Source: CAISIP01 sp041581405
Lineage (GTDB): Bacteria; Pseudomonadota; Gammaproteobacteria; Burkholderiales; Burkholderiaceae_C
Assembly: GCA_041581405.1 (NCBI GenBank)
Contig: JBFIDI010000127.1
Span: 1 to 12,285 of the forward strand
Direction of reading: 5' to 3'
Length of the DNA stretch: 12,285 bases
Shown: piece after piece, positions 5,070 through 12,263 of the stretch
Numbering within the stretch: position 1 is the stretch's first letter
Layout of the letters: each line of letters opens with the position of its first letter
Position numbers and translations under genes: made by a program
The notes under the pieces: generated by a model
Database searches by the model: none
What the model saw: only the letters and a program-made list of their open reading frames with translations
Told to the model about the DNA's origin: nothing

Positions 5070-7682
5070 ATGAACGCCATCCTCCGCCCCATTCCCGACC
5101 GCCTGCGCGACGCCGTGCCCGGCATCGACGACAACCCCGACGAGACCGCCGAGTGGCGCGACGCATTCCTGTCACTGGTGGCCGCCGACGGCCCGCAACG
5201 CGGACGCCAGATCCTGGACGAACTGAGCCGCCTGGCGCGCGATGAACGCATCGGCTGGCAACCCGCGCTGAACACGCCCTACGTGAACACCATCGCGGCG
5301 CAGGACCAGCCGCCGTTTCCCGGCGACCTCGCGATCGAGGAGCGCCTGGGTTCGCTGATACGCTGGAACGCGCTGGCCATGGTGGTGCGCGCGAACCAGG
5401 CCTATGGCGAACTCGGCGGCCACATCGCCAGTTATGCCAGTGCGGCCGACCTGTTCGAGGTCGGCTTCAACCACTTCTTCCATGCGCGCGATGCGCGCCA
5501 CGGCGGCGACCTGGTGTTTTTCCAGCCGCACAGCGCGCCCGGCGTCTATGCGCGCGCCTTCCTCGAAGGCCGGCTGACGGAAGCCGACCTGATGCATTAC
5601 CGCCAGGAGATCACGGCCGGGGCCGCGGGCGCGCGCGGGTTGTCGAGTTATCCGCATCCCTGGCTGATGCCCGATTTCTGGCAGTTCCCGACCGGATCCA
5701 TGGGCATCGGCCCGATCAGTTCGATCTACCACGCGCGTTTCATGCGCTACCTGTCGCACCGGCAGTTGCAGGACTGCGCCGGCCGCACGGTGTGGGGCGT
5801 GTTCGGCGACGGCGAGATGGACGAGCCCGAGAGCATGAGTGCATTGACGCTGGCCGCGCGCGAGAAACTCGACAACCTGGTCTGGGTCGTCAACTGCAAC
5901 CTGCAACGGCTCGACGGCCCGGTGCGCGGCAACGCCCGCATCATCGACGAACTCGAGCGGCTGTTTGCCGGCGCCGGCTGGAACGTCATCAAGCTGGTCT
6001 GGGGCAGCGACTGGGACGGGCTGTTCGCCGCCGACACCGGCGGCGCGCTGACACGTGCGTTCGCACACACGGTGGACGGCCAGATGCAGACCTTCGCGGC
6101 CAAGGACGGGCGCTACAACCGCGACAATTTCTTCGGCCAGAACCCGGAACTGGCGCGGCTGGCCATGGGCTTGAGCGACGAGCAGATCGACCGGCTCAAG
6201 CGGGGTGGCCACGACCTGGTGAAGATCCATGCAGCGTATGCCGCGGCAGCCGCGCACCGCGGCCAGCCGACCGTGATCCTGGCGCATACCAAGAAGGGTT
6301 ACGGCATGGGCAGCGCCGGCCAGGGCAAGATGACCACGCACAGCCAGAAGAAACTCGACGGCGACGACCTGCTGGCGTTTCGCAACCGCTTCGACCTGCC
6401 GCTGAGCGATGAACAGGCCCGCGGCCTGGCGTTCGTCAAGCCGGCCGAGGACAGCACCGAGATGCGTTACCTGCGCGAACACCGGGCCGCGCTCGGCGGC
6501 TCGATGCCGCGCCGCGAGACCACCTGCGACGTGGTGCCGGTGCCCCCCATCGAGACCACCAGCGCCTTCGCGCTGCACGCCGGCGGCAAGGCGATGAGCA
6601 CCACGATGGCCTTCGTGCGCATGCTCGGCAACCTGCTCAAGGACCAGACGCTGGGCCCGCGCATCGTGCCCATCGTCGCCGACGAGGCACGCACCTTCGG
6701 CATGGCCAACCTGTTCAAGCAGGTCGGCATCTACAGCAGCGTGGGCCAGAAATACGCGCCGGAGGACATCGGCTCGGTGCTGAGCTACCGCGAAGCGCTG
6801 GACGGCCAGATCCTGGAGGAAGGCATCAGCGAGGCCGGCGCCCTGGCCAGCTGGACCGCCGCGGCCACCAGCTACAGCGTGCACGGCCTGGCCATGTTGC
6901 CGCTGTACATCTACTACTCGATGTTCGGTTTCCAGCGGGTCGGCGACGCGATCTGGGCCGCCGCCGACCAGCGCGCGCGGGGATTCCTGCTCGGCGCCAC
7001 GTCGGGCCGCACCACGCTGGCCGGCGAAGGCCTGCAGCACCAGGACGGCAGCAGCCACCTGGTGGCCGCGACGATTCCGAACTGCAAGGCCTGGGACCCG
7101 GCCTTCGCCGGCGAACTGGCGGTGATCCTGGACGCCGGCATGCGCGAGATGCTGGTCGAGCAGCGCGACGTCTTCTACTACATCACCTTGATGAACGAGA
7201 ACTACGCGCAGCCCGACCTGCCCGATGGCGCGGCCGCCGACGTGTTGCGCGGTGCCTACCGTTTTGCCGGCGCATCGATCGACAGCGCGCAGCGGGTCAC
7301 CTTGCTGGGTTCGGGCGCCATCCTGACCGAGGTGGTCAAGGCCGCGGCGCTGCTGGCCGAACAGGGCATCGCGGCCGACGTGATCAGCGTCACCAGTTGG
7401 AGCGAGCTGGCGCGCGACGGCGCGGCCCATGCGCACGAAGGCCACCTGCACCGCCTGCTCGCCGACACGCGGGGCCCGGTGGTTGCCGCCACCGACTACG
7501 TGCGTGCGGTGCCCGAGAGCGTGCGTGCCTTCGTTCCCGCGGGCCGCGGCTTCCATACACTGGGTACCGACGGTTTCGGGCGCAGCGACACGCGGGCCGC
7601 GTTGCGGGCGTTCTTCGCGGTCGACGCCGCGAGCATCGCGCGTGCGGCGCAGGACGCGCTGGCGCATGTCGACAGGCGCTGA
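5070..7682 (+). CDS. 2-oxoacid (pyruvate or 2-oxobutyrate) dehydrogenase E1, homodimeric AceE/MdeB type
   Basis: This is a thiamine-diphosphate E1 that decarboxylates a 2-oxoacid and passes the acyl group to a lipoyl E2. It has 870 residues, against 887 for E. coli AceE, and aligns end to end with it. The diphosphate-binding motif runs from GDGEMDEPES (246-255) to NCNLQRLDGPV (275-285). The active-site loop is KKGYGMGSAGQGKMTTHSQK (408-427), with His424 at the position of E. coli His407. Later come IVADEARTFGMANLFKQVGI, YIYYSMFGFQRVGD, TSGRTTLAGEGLQHQDGSSH and the C-terminal LGTDGFGRSD. All key residues appear intact. The ribosome site is weak (GGGTGG, 5061-5066). No E2 or E3 gene follows, so it must borrow these from another locus. 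The divergent Lrp-type regulator suggests an inducible E1 for amino-acid-derived 2-oxoacids, as in mdeB, rather than the main aceE; substrate choice is inference. Confidence 0.9.
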   Translation: MNAILRPIPDRLRDAVPGIDDNPDETAEWRDAFLSLVAADGPQRGRQILDELSRLARDERIGWQPALNTPYVNTIAAQDQPPFPGDLAIEERLGSLIRWNALAMVVRANQAYGELGGHIASYASAADLFEVGFNHFFHARDARHGGDLVFFQPHSAPGVYARAFLEGRLTEADLMHYRQEITAGAAGARGLSSYPHPWLMPDFWQFPTGSMGIGPISSIYHARFMRYLSHRQLQDCAGRTVWGVFGDGEMDEPESMSALTLAAREKLDNLVWVVNCNLQRLDGPVRGNARIIDELERLFAGAGWNVIKLVWGSDWDGLFAADTGGALTRAFAHTVDGQMQTFAAKDGRYNRDNFFGQNPELARLAMGLSDEQIDRLKRGGHDLVKIHAAYAAAAAHRGQPTVILAHTKKGYGMGSAGQGKMTTHSQKKLDGDDLLAFRNRFDLPLSDEQARGLAFVKPAEDSTEMRYLREHRAALGGSMPRRETTCDVVPVPPIETTSAFALHAGGKAMSTTMAFVRMLGNLLKDQTLGPRIVPIVADEARTFGMANLFKQVGIYSSVGQKYAPEDIGSVLSYREALDGQILEEGISEAGALASWTAAATSYSVHGLAMLPLYIYYSMFGFQRVGDAIWAAADQRARGFLLGATSGRTTLAGEGLQHQDGSSHLVAATIPNCKAWDPAFAGELAVILDAGMREMLVEQRDVFYYITLMNENYAQPDLPDGAAADVLRGAYRFAGASIDSAQRVTLLGSGAILTEVVKAAALLAEQGIAADVISVTSWSELARDGAAHAHEGHLHRLLADTRGPVVAATDYVRAVPESVRAFVPAGRGFHTLGTDGFGRSDTRAALRAFFAVDAASIARAAQDALAHVDRR

Positions 7683-7728
7683 TCGCGGCGGCAGAACATG
7701 ATCGCGGCGACGTGGCGAGATCGCGACG
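7681..7728. repeat. Three copies of GATCGCGRCG at an exact 19-bp period
   Basis: GATCGCGGCG (7681-7690), GATCGCGGCG (7700-7709) and GATCGCGACG (7719-7728) begin exactly 19 bases apart, starting inside the E1 stop codon. The intervening 9 bases differ. The third copy overlaps the left arm of the hairpin at 7723-7752. The function is unknown; it could be a small array of protein-binding sites or chance in GC-rich DNA. Confidence 0.45.
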
Positions 7729-7752
7729 GCCCCCGACAGGCACGGCCGTCGC
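7723..7752 (+). terminator. Hairpin downstream of the E1 gene, possible terminator
   Basis: GCGACGGCC (7723-7731) and GGCCGTCGC (7744-7752) form a perfect 9-bp GC-rich stem around a 12-base loop, starting 41 bases after the E1 stop. No T-run follows, so termination would not be of the canonical intrinsic type. Its place between the E1 stop and the LysR-box promoter of the Bug gene suggests it separates two transcription units. Confidence 0.4.
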
Positions 7753-7798
7753 CCGGGCGGGGCATGCCGCCAGCCTGATCCACCGTCGCTCGATGCCG

Positions 7799-7813
7799 TT
7801 CGCGTTTTGCGAA
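7799..7813. promoter_or_regulatory. LysR-type regulator box upstream of the Bug receptor gene
   Basis: TTCGC-GTTTT-GCGAA is a perfect 5-bp-arm palindrome containing the LysR-family T-N11-A pattern (T7800 to A7812). Fourteen of its 15 bases recur upstream of the CoA-transferase gene at 9895-9909. The next bases form a second dyad sharing an arm (GCGAAG-CCCG-CTTCGC, 7809-7824), as expected where LysR tetramers contact two adjacent sites. The box centre is about 64 bases before the predicted transcription start. Confidence 0.6.
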
Positions 7814-7834
7814 GCCCGCTTCGCCGATGCGCCA

Positions 7835-7863
7835 TTCCGCGGCTGCCGGCATGTCCAGACAAT
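7835..7863 (+). promoter_or_regulatory. Candidate activator-dependent promoter of the Bug receptor gene
   Basis: GACAAT (7858-7863, 4 of 6 to the -10) follows a poor -35 (TTCCGC, 7835-7840) after 17 bases. The ATTCCGCGGCTG segment (7834-7845) lines up, at identical distance from the LysR box, with ATTGTGCGGCAG (9930-9941) at the CoA-transferase promoter. A weak -35 fits dependence on an activator. The leader would be about 35 bases. Confidence 0.4.
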
Positions 7864-7904
7864 ATGTTTTCCGGTCCATGTCGGACCCTGAACGGAGACA
7901 CACC

Positions 7905-8873
7905 ATGCAATTCGTTGTTCGCGGCCTGGCCGCCCTGCTGACCGCCGGCCTGGCCCTGACCGCCCAGGCACAAGGCACGTATCCCGACAAGACCGTCACC
8001 GTCATCGTGCCGCAGGCCGCCGGCGGCGCCAACGACGCCATCGCGCGCGTGCTGGCGCAAAAGCTCGGCGAACAGATGGGCCAGAGCTTCGTCATCGACA
8101 ACCGGCCCGGCGCGGGCGGCAACATCGGCACCATGGCTGCGGCCAAGGCCAAGCCGGACGGCTACACGCTGATGCTCACGGCCGACAGTGCCCAGGTCAT
8201 CAACCCCTCGCTGTACAAGAAGCCGGGCTTCGACCCGCAGAAGGACTTCGTGCCCGTCGCCCCGGTCGCCACCGCAGGCTACGTGCTGGTGGCCAACAAC
8301 AACTTCGCACCGAACAACGTGGCCGAACTGGTCGCCGCGGCAAAGGCCAAGCCCGGCCAGATCACGATCGCGTCGGCCGGCAACGGCACCTTGAACCACC
8401 TGATCGGCGCCATGCTGGAAAAAGCCGCCGACATCGAGATGCAGCACATCCCGTACAAGGGTTCGGCCGCCGCCGTCACCGACCTGGCCGCCGGCCAGGT
8501 CCAGGTCTCGGTGCAGAGCCTGCCCTCGTCGATCGCGTTCATCAAGGCCGGCAAGATCAAGGTGCTCGGCGTGGTCAACGAGAAACGTGTCTCGGCGCTG
8601 CCGGACGCGCCCACCATCGGCGAGACGATCAAGGGTTTCGGCGCCACGCCGTGGTACGGCCTGTTCGCACCGGCCGGCACGCCCAAGGAGGTGGTCGCCA
8701 AGCTGCAGGCCGAAGTGGCCAAGGCGCTGGATACCGCCGATGCCAAGGCCAAGCTCGATACCGTCGGCTGCCTGCCGTTCAAGGGCAGCTCGGAGCAACT
8801 GGCCACGCTGGTGAGCAACGACCTGCCGCGCTGGGCCAAGATCGTCAAGGACTCGGGCGCGTCGATCGACTGA
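7905..8873 (+). CDS. Bug/TctC family periplasmic solute-binding receptor
   Basis: This is an exported receptor of 322 residues from the Bug family, which binds small, usually carboxylated solutes for tripartite tricarboxylate (TTT) transporters; many Bug genes stand alone, as here. The signal peptide is MQFVVRGLAALLTAGLALTA followed by QAQG, with cleavage likely after AQA (residue 22). The mature protein opens with the Bug signature YPDKTVTVIVPQAAGGANDA (26-45), where Asp44 is in the usual ligand-contacting loop, and FVIDNRPGAGGNIGT (62-76). The ISIPYKG-like HIPYKGSAAAVTDLAAGQVQ (181-200) and APAGTPKEVVAKL (255-267) follow. I chose ATG 7905 because GGAG lies 7 bases upstream and it begins the signal peptide. 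The LysR box and promoter-like sequence shared with the CoA-transferase operon suggest it captures the acid processed by those enzymes (inference). The ligand is not readable from sequence. No TctA or TctB membrane genes are in the window. Confidence 0.93.
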   Translation: MQFVVRGLAALLTAGLALTAQAQGTYPDKTVTVIVPQAAGGANDAIARVLAQKLGEQMGQSFVIDNRPGAGGNIGTMAAAKAKPDGYTLMLTADSAQVINPSLYKKPGFDPQKDFVPVAPVATAGYVLVANNNFAPNNVAELVAAAKAKPGQITIASAGNGTLNHLIGAMLEKAADIEMQHIPYKGSAAAVTDLAAGQVQVSVQSLPSSIAFIKAGKIKVLGVVNEKRVSALPDAPTIGETIKGFGATPWYGLFAPAGTPKEVVAKLQAEVAKALDTADAKAKLDTVGCLPFKGSSEQLATLVSNDLPRWAKIVKDSGASID

Positions 8874-8892
8874 ACGCCCCGCGTCCGGCCCG

Positions 8893-8917
8893 GCCGATCC
8901 GAGCGGCATGGCTTTTT
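8893..8917 (+). terminator. Weak terminator-like element after the Bug gene
   Basis: GCCG (8893-8896) and CGGC (8904-8907) form a short 4-bp stem, followed 5 bases later by five T residues (8913-8917). The stem is weak and the T-run displaced, so this is a poor intrinsic terminator at best. A stronger perfect hairpin (8924-8943, listed separately) follows the T-run. Confidence 0.22.
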
Positions 8918-8918
8918 C

Positions 8919-9872
8919 TCAGGAGGGCTGCGTTCGCAGCCCTTCGGCGTTCTGCAGATGCGCCAGCATCAAGGCCGTGGCCGCCGTCATCGGCGCGCCG
9001 GCCTTGGTCGCCACCACCAGGTTGCGCCGCGCCCAGGGTTCGTCGAGCACCAGCGCCTTGGCGCGCTGCGGATCGCGCATCAGGTCGAAGGCCGCGCGCG
9101 GCAGGATTCCGATACCCAGGTTGGCCGCAATCATCTGGCACATGGCACCGAAGCTGCGCACCTGCACGCGCAGCCGCAGCGGCCAGCTCTCGAGTTCGGC
9201 CTGGCGCGCGATCAGTTCGAGCAGTGACGCGCTGCGGTTGAGGCCGACGAAGTCATGTTCCAGGCATTCGCGGAACGTCACGCTGTCGCGCTCGGCCAGC
9301 ACATGGTCGCGGGCGCAGGCGACCACCAGTTCATCGGTCTGGAACGGCCTGACGTCGAGCCCGTGTGCCGGCGTGGCTTCGGCGAACACACCCACGTCGG
9401 CCATGCCGTCGAGCACCGCGTGCACGATGTCGCCGCTGAGCTGCTCCTCGACCTCGACCCGGATGTCCGGCCAGGCCTGCATGAAACCGGCCAGCGTGGC
9501 CGGCAGGAACTCGGTCAGCGCCGACATGTTGGCCCACAGCCGCACATGGCCACGCGAGCCGCGCGCATGTTCCTTGAGTTCGCTGCTGAACTGCTCGAAA
9601 CCCTGGAACAGCCGCATCGCATGCTGCATGGCCACGTGACCGGCCGAAGTCAGGACCACGCCTTGCGCGGTGCGCTCGAGCAACGCGGAACCGGTCGCAT
9701 CCTCGAAATCCGACAGGCGCCGGCTGGCCGCCGACAAGGCCAGGTGGCAACGCTCCGCGCCCTTGGTGATGCTGCCGGCGTTGACGACGGCGCAGAACAA
9801 CCGCAGCGTGACGAAATCGACACGCGCCGGGTTGATGCTGCCGATGGTGGTGGGGTTGCTGGTGACAGCCAT
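8919..9872 (-). CDS. LysR family transcriptional regulator
   Basis: This is a DNA-binding regulator of 317 residues. The winged helix-turn-helix (about 18-77) reads VDFVTLRLFCAVVNAGSITK then GAERCHLALSAASRRLSDFE, followed by GSALLERTAQGVVLTSAG (61-78). A linker helix leads to the periplasmic-binding-protein-like effector domain (about 108-300) with strands VRLWANMSALTEFLP, GMADVGVFAEATP and IAANLGIGILPRAA (248-261). The start is firm: GAGGAGA precedes ATG 9872, and the 32 extra upstream codons in frame run through the intergenic promoter region. It is divergent from the CoA-transferase/lyase operon and convergent with the Bug gene. The two near-identical T-N11-A boxes upstream of those genes suggest it controls both; the nearer box lies only 22 bases before its own start, so autoregulation is likely. 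The effector is probably the pathway substrate or its CoA ester (inference). Confidence 0.93.
   Translation of the reverse strand: MAVTSNPTTIGSINPARVDFVTLRLFCAVVNAGSITKGAERCHLALSAASRRLSDFEDATGSALLERTAQGVVLTSAGHVAMQHAMRLFQGFEQFSSELKEHARGSRGHVRLWANMSALTEFLPATLAGFMQAWPDIRVEVEEQLSGDIVHAVLDGMADVGVFAEATPAHGLDVRPFQTDELVVACARDHVLAERDSVTFRECLEHDFVGLNRSASLLELIARQAELESWPLRLRVQVRSFGAMCQMIAANLGIGILPRAAFDLMRDPQRAKALVLDEPWARRNLVVATKAGAPMTAATALMLAHLQNAEGLRTQPS
8924..8943. repeat. Perfect hairpin across the 3' end of the LysR gene
   Basis: AGGGCTGCG and CGCAGCCCT are separated by only TT, giving an 8-bp stem with a 4-base loop. The hairpin lies within the last eight codons of the regulator gene. On the minus strand it is followed by an A-run rather than T, so it is not a canonical terminator; it may stabilise the mRNA end or stop transcripts arriving from the Bug side. 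Confidence 0.4.
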
Positions 9873-9894
9873 GGAAGTCTCCTCGCGTGCCGCC

Positions 9895-9909
9895 TTCCCG
9901 TTTTGCGAA
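9895..9909. promoter_or_regulatory. LysR-type regulator box upstream of the CoA-transferase operon
   Basis: TTCCC-GTTTT-GCGAA has near-perfect dyad arms (one mismatch) and the T-N11-A pattern (T9896 to A9908). It is the second copy of the box at 7799-7813, identical at 14 of 15 bases plus the following G. Its centre lies about 64 bases before the predicted start of CoA-transferase transcription, the usual recognition-site position for LysR activators, and 22 bases before the regulator's own start codon. Confidence 0.6.
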
Positions 9910-9930
9910 GTGCCCGTGCACACGCAGCAA

Positions 9931-9959
9931 TTGTGCGGCAGTGACGCGCTGCCTAGACT
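9931..9959 (+). promoter_or_regulatory. Candidate activator-dependent promoter of the CoA-transferase/lyase operon
   Basis: TTGTGC (9931-9936, 3 of 6 to the -35) and TAGACT (9954-9959, 4 of 6 to the -10) are separated by 17 bases. Both elements sit at the same offsets from the LysR box as those at the Bug promoter. The leader would be about 90 bases. Confidence 0.42.
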
Positions 9960-10055
9960 CACCGGCAATCACATCCGATGGCGCGCGTGGCGGGCAAACC
10001 GCGACGACACGCCGCCAACGATGCCATCCCTGTCCGCCGTCCAGATGAGGAATCC

Positions 10056-11273
10056 ATGCAGACTACCGCACACACGACATTGACACCGGGCGCCTTGCAA
10101 GGCCTGCGCGTGATCGAGATGGGCCAGCTGATCGCCGGCCCGTTCGCCGGCAAGACGCTGGGCGAATTCGGCGCCGACGTGATCAAGATCGAGCCCCCCG
10201 GCGCCGGCGACCCGCTGCGCAACTGGCGGCTGATCAAGGACGGCACCTCGGTCTGGTGGCAGGTGCAGTCGCGCAACAAGCGCTCGATCGCGCTCGACCT
10301 GCGCCAGCAGCAGGGCCAGGACATCGCGCGCAAGCTGATCGCCGAGGCCGACGTGTTGATCGAGAACTTCCGCCCCGGCACGCTGGAGGGCTGGGGCATG
10401 GACTACGAGGCACTGTCGGCGCTGAACCCGGGCCTGATCATGCTGCGCATCTCCGGTTACGGCCAGACCGGCCCGTACCGCGACCTGCCGGGCTTCGGCG
10501 CCATCGGCGAGGCCATGGGCGGCTTGCGCCAGCTCACCGGCGAGCCCGGCCGCGTGCCGGTGCGTTGCGGCATCTCGATCGGCGACACGCTGGCCGCATT
10601 GCACGGCACCATCGGCGTGCTCACCGCGCTGTACCACCGCAAGGTCAACGGCGGCAAGGGCCAGGTCATCGACGTCGCGCTGCACGAGGCGGTGTTCAAC
10701 GTGATGGAAAGCCTGGTGCCCGAATACAGCGCGTTCGGCGCCGTGCGCGAAGCCGCCGGCAGCGCCTTGCCCGGCATCGCGCCGTCCAACGCCTACCTGT
10801 GCGCCGACGGCTACGTGCTGATCGCCGGCAACGGCGACAGCATCTTCAAGCGCCTGATGGAGACCATCGCCCGCCCCGACCTGGCCGCGCAGCCGGACCT
10901 GGCCAGCAATGCGGGCCGTGTCGCGCGCGTCGCCGAACTCGACGAGGCGATCGGCGCGTGGACCGCATCGCGCTCCGTCGACGACGTGCTGGACCGACTG
11001 GGCCAGGCCCGCGTGCCGGCCGGCAAGGTCTATTCGGCCAAGGACATCTGCGAGGACCCGCATTACCGCGCCCGCGACATGATCCTGTCGCAGACCACGC
11101 GCGACGGATACGAGGTCGAGGTGCCCGGCGTGGTGCCCAAGCTGCTGGGCACGCCGGGCACGGTGCGCTCGAGCGCGCCGCGCCTGGGCGACGACACCGA
11201 CGCGGTGCTGCGCGAGATGGGGCTGTCGAACAACAACATCGCTGCGTTGCGCAGCCAGGGAGTGGTGGCATGA
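10056..11273 (+). CDS. CaiB/BaiF (class III) CoA-transferase
   Basis: This enzyme moves CoA from a donor thioester, commonly succinyl-CoA, to a carboxylic acid. It is cytosolic and 405 residues long, typical for the family, whose dimers are interlocked. Family signatures in order: LRVIEMGQLIAGPFAGKTLG (17-36), ADVIKIEPPGAGDPLR (40-55), SRNKRSIALDLR (72-83), LIENFRPGTLEGWGMDYE (101-118), ISGYGQTGPYRDLPGFGAIG (132-151) and CGISIGDTLAALHG (171-184). Asp177 in the last lies at the position of the catalytic Asp that forms the acyl anhydride. I chose ATG 10056 because GAGGAA lies just upstream; the frame opens earlier but over promoter sequence. The stop overlaps the next start (ATGA, 11270-11273), so the lyase is translationally coupled. 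That pairing suggests activation of HMG, citramalate, itaconate or a similar branched acid (inference). Known relatives accept HMG, such as the human succinyl-CoA:glutarate transferase SUGCT. Confidence 0.92.
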   Translation: MQTTAHTTLTPGALQGLRVIEMGQLIAGPFAGKTLGEFGADVIKIEPPGAGDPLRNWRLIKDGTSVWWQVQSRNKRSIALDLRQQQGQDIARKLIAEADVLIENFRPGTLEGWGMDYEALSALNPGLIMLRISGYGQTGPYRDLPGFGAIGEAMGGLRQLTGEPGRVPVRCGISIGDTLAALHGTIGVLTALYHRKVNGGKGQVIDVALHEAVFNVMESLVPEYSAFGAVREAAGSALPGIAPSNAYLCADGYVLIAGNGDSIFKRLMETIARPDLAAQPDLASNAGRVARVAELDEAIGAWTASRSVDDVLDRLGQARVPAGKVYSAKDICEDPHYRARDMILSQTTRDGYEVEVPGVVPKLLGTPGTVRSSAPRLGDDTDAVLREMGLSNNNIAALRSQGVVA

Positions 11274-12262
11274 ACCCGGTGCATGCAACGGTCTGGAATG
11301 GCGCGCGCAAGCGCATCCACCTGCAGGAGGTCGGCACCCGCGACGGGCTGCAAGTCGAGCCAGTGTTCGTGCCGACCGCAGACAAGATCGCGCTGGTCAA
11401 TGCCTTGTCGCAATCGGGCATGGCCAAGATCGAGGTCACCTCGTTCACCTCGCCCAAGGCGATTCCGGCACTGGCCGACGGCGAGATCGTGCTGCGCGAG
11501 ATCGAACGCGTGCCCGGCGTCGTCTACAGCGCGCTGGTGCCCAACGTGCGTGGCGCCGAACGCGCGATCGATGCGCGCACCGACGAGATGAACCTGGTGA
11601 TGTCAGCCAGCGACACGCACAACCTGGCCAACCTGCGCATGACGCGCGCGCAGTCCTTTAACGCGTTGTCGCTGGTCAACACGATTGCGCGCGACGCCGG
11701 CGTGACCGTGAACGTCTCGTTGTCCTGCAGTTTCGGTTGCCCGATGGAGGGTGACGTGCCGGTGGACGTCGTGCTCGACTGGTGCGCGCGGTACGTCGAC
11801 GAACTCGGCGCGCGCGGCGTGACCTTGTGCGACACCACCGGCATGGCCTTCCCGAGCCAGGTGGCGGACCTCACGCGGCTGTTCCGCCAGCGCTGGCCCG
11901 ACACCGAACTGACGCTGCATTTCCACAACACGCGGGGCATGGGCCTGGCCAATGTGCTGGCCGCCATCGACGCCGGCGCCGACCGCTTCGACGCCTCGCT
12001 CGGCGGCATCGGCGGCTGCCCGTATGCGCCGGGTGCGACCGGCAATGTCTGCAGCGAGGAAGTCGTGCATGCGCTGGAACTGATGGGTTACGACACCGGC
12101 ATCGACCTGGTGCGGCTGATCGCGGCTGCGCAGCGCCTGCCGGCGCTGATCGAGCACGACATACCGAGCCAGATCGTCAAGGCCGGCCGCCGGCTCGACC
12201 TGCACACGCCGCCGGCGGATTTCGACGCCATCCGCGAACGCGCGCTCGCGCGCGGAGCCTGA
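11270..12262 (+). CDS. Hydroxymethylglutaryl-CoA lyase family protein
   Basis: This is a TIM-barrel metal-dependent aldolase-type lyase. True HMG-CoA lyases split HMG-CoA into acetyl-CoA and acetoacetate; close relatives split other 3-hydroxy-3-methyl acyl-CoAs. The 330 residues include LQEVGTRDGLQ (18-28) with Arg24 and metal-ligand Asp25, KIEVTSFTSPKAIP (53-66), ALVPNVRGAERA, metal ligands His217 and His219 in LTLHFHNTRGMGLAN, and the signature SLGGIGGCPYAPGATGNVCS (243-262). The signature carries the catalytic Cys250 and metal-contacting Asn259. All catalytic residues are present. GTG and ATG codons further upstream in the same frame lie inside the CoA-transferase gene, so ATG 11270, overlapping its stop by 4 bases, is the sensible start. 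The substrate depends on what the partner transferase activates, and variants such as GATGNVCSEE in place of GASGNVATED make me cautious about calling it the leucine-pathway enzyme. Confidence 0.92.
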   Translation: MNPVHATVWNGARKRIHLQEVGTRDGLQVEPVFVPTADKIALVNALSQSGMAKIEVTSFTSPKAIPALADGEIVLREIERVPGVVYSALVPNVRGAERAIDARTDEMNLVMSASDTHNLANLRMTRAQSFNALSLVNTIARDAGVTVNVSLSCSFGCPMEGDVPVDVVLDWCARYVDELGARGVTLCDTTGMAFPSQVADLTRLFRQRWPDTELTLHFHNTRGMGLANVLAAIDAGADRFDASLGGIGGCPYAPGATGNVCSEEVVHALELMGYDTGIDLVRLIAAAQRLPALIEHDIPSQIVKAGRRLDLHTPPADFDAIRERALARGA

Positions 12263-12263
12263 A

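Noticed and set aside
5172..8909. A 1245-codon open frame on the minus strand opposite the E1 and Bug genes
   Set aside because: It is antisense to two genes with clear full-length family similarity. Its translation is His-, Arg-, Gly- and Ala-rich with no recognisable domain, as expected when third-position GC bias removes stop codons on the opposite strand.
9873..9968. Extended N-terminus (32 codons) for the LysR regulator
   Set aside because: LysR proteins begin close to the helix-turn-helix. ATG 9872 has a strong ribosome site and the extension would cover the LysR box and promoter.
10256..11269. N-terminal extension of the HMG-CoA-lyase-type frame (about 338 extra codons), which would suggest a large fusion protein
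   Set aside because: The extension lies wholly inside the CoA-transferase gene in another frame and is a low-complexity Arg/Gly-rich shadow. Lyase similarity starts only after ATG 11270.
9969..11288. A 439-codon minus-strand open frame opposite the CoA-transferase gene
   Set aside because: Its His/Gln/Arg/Ala-rich composition and lack of any domain mark it as an antisense shadow of the CoA-transferase coding sequence.
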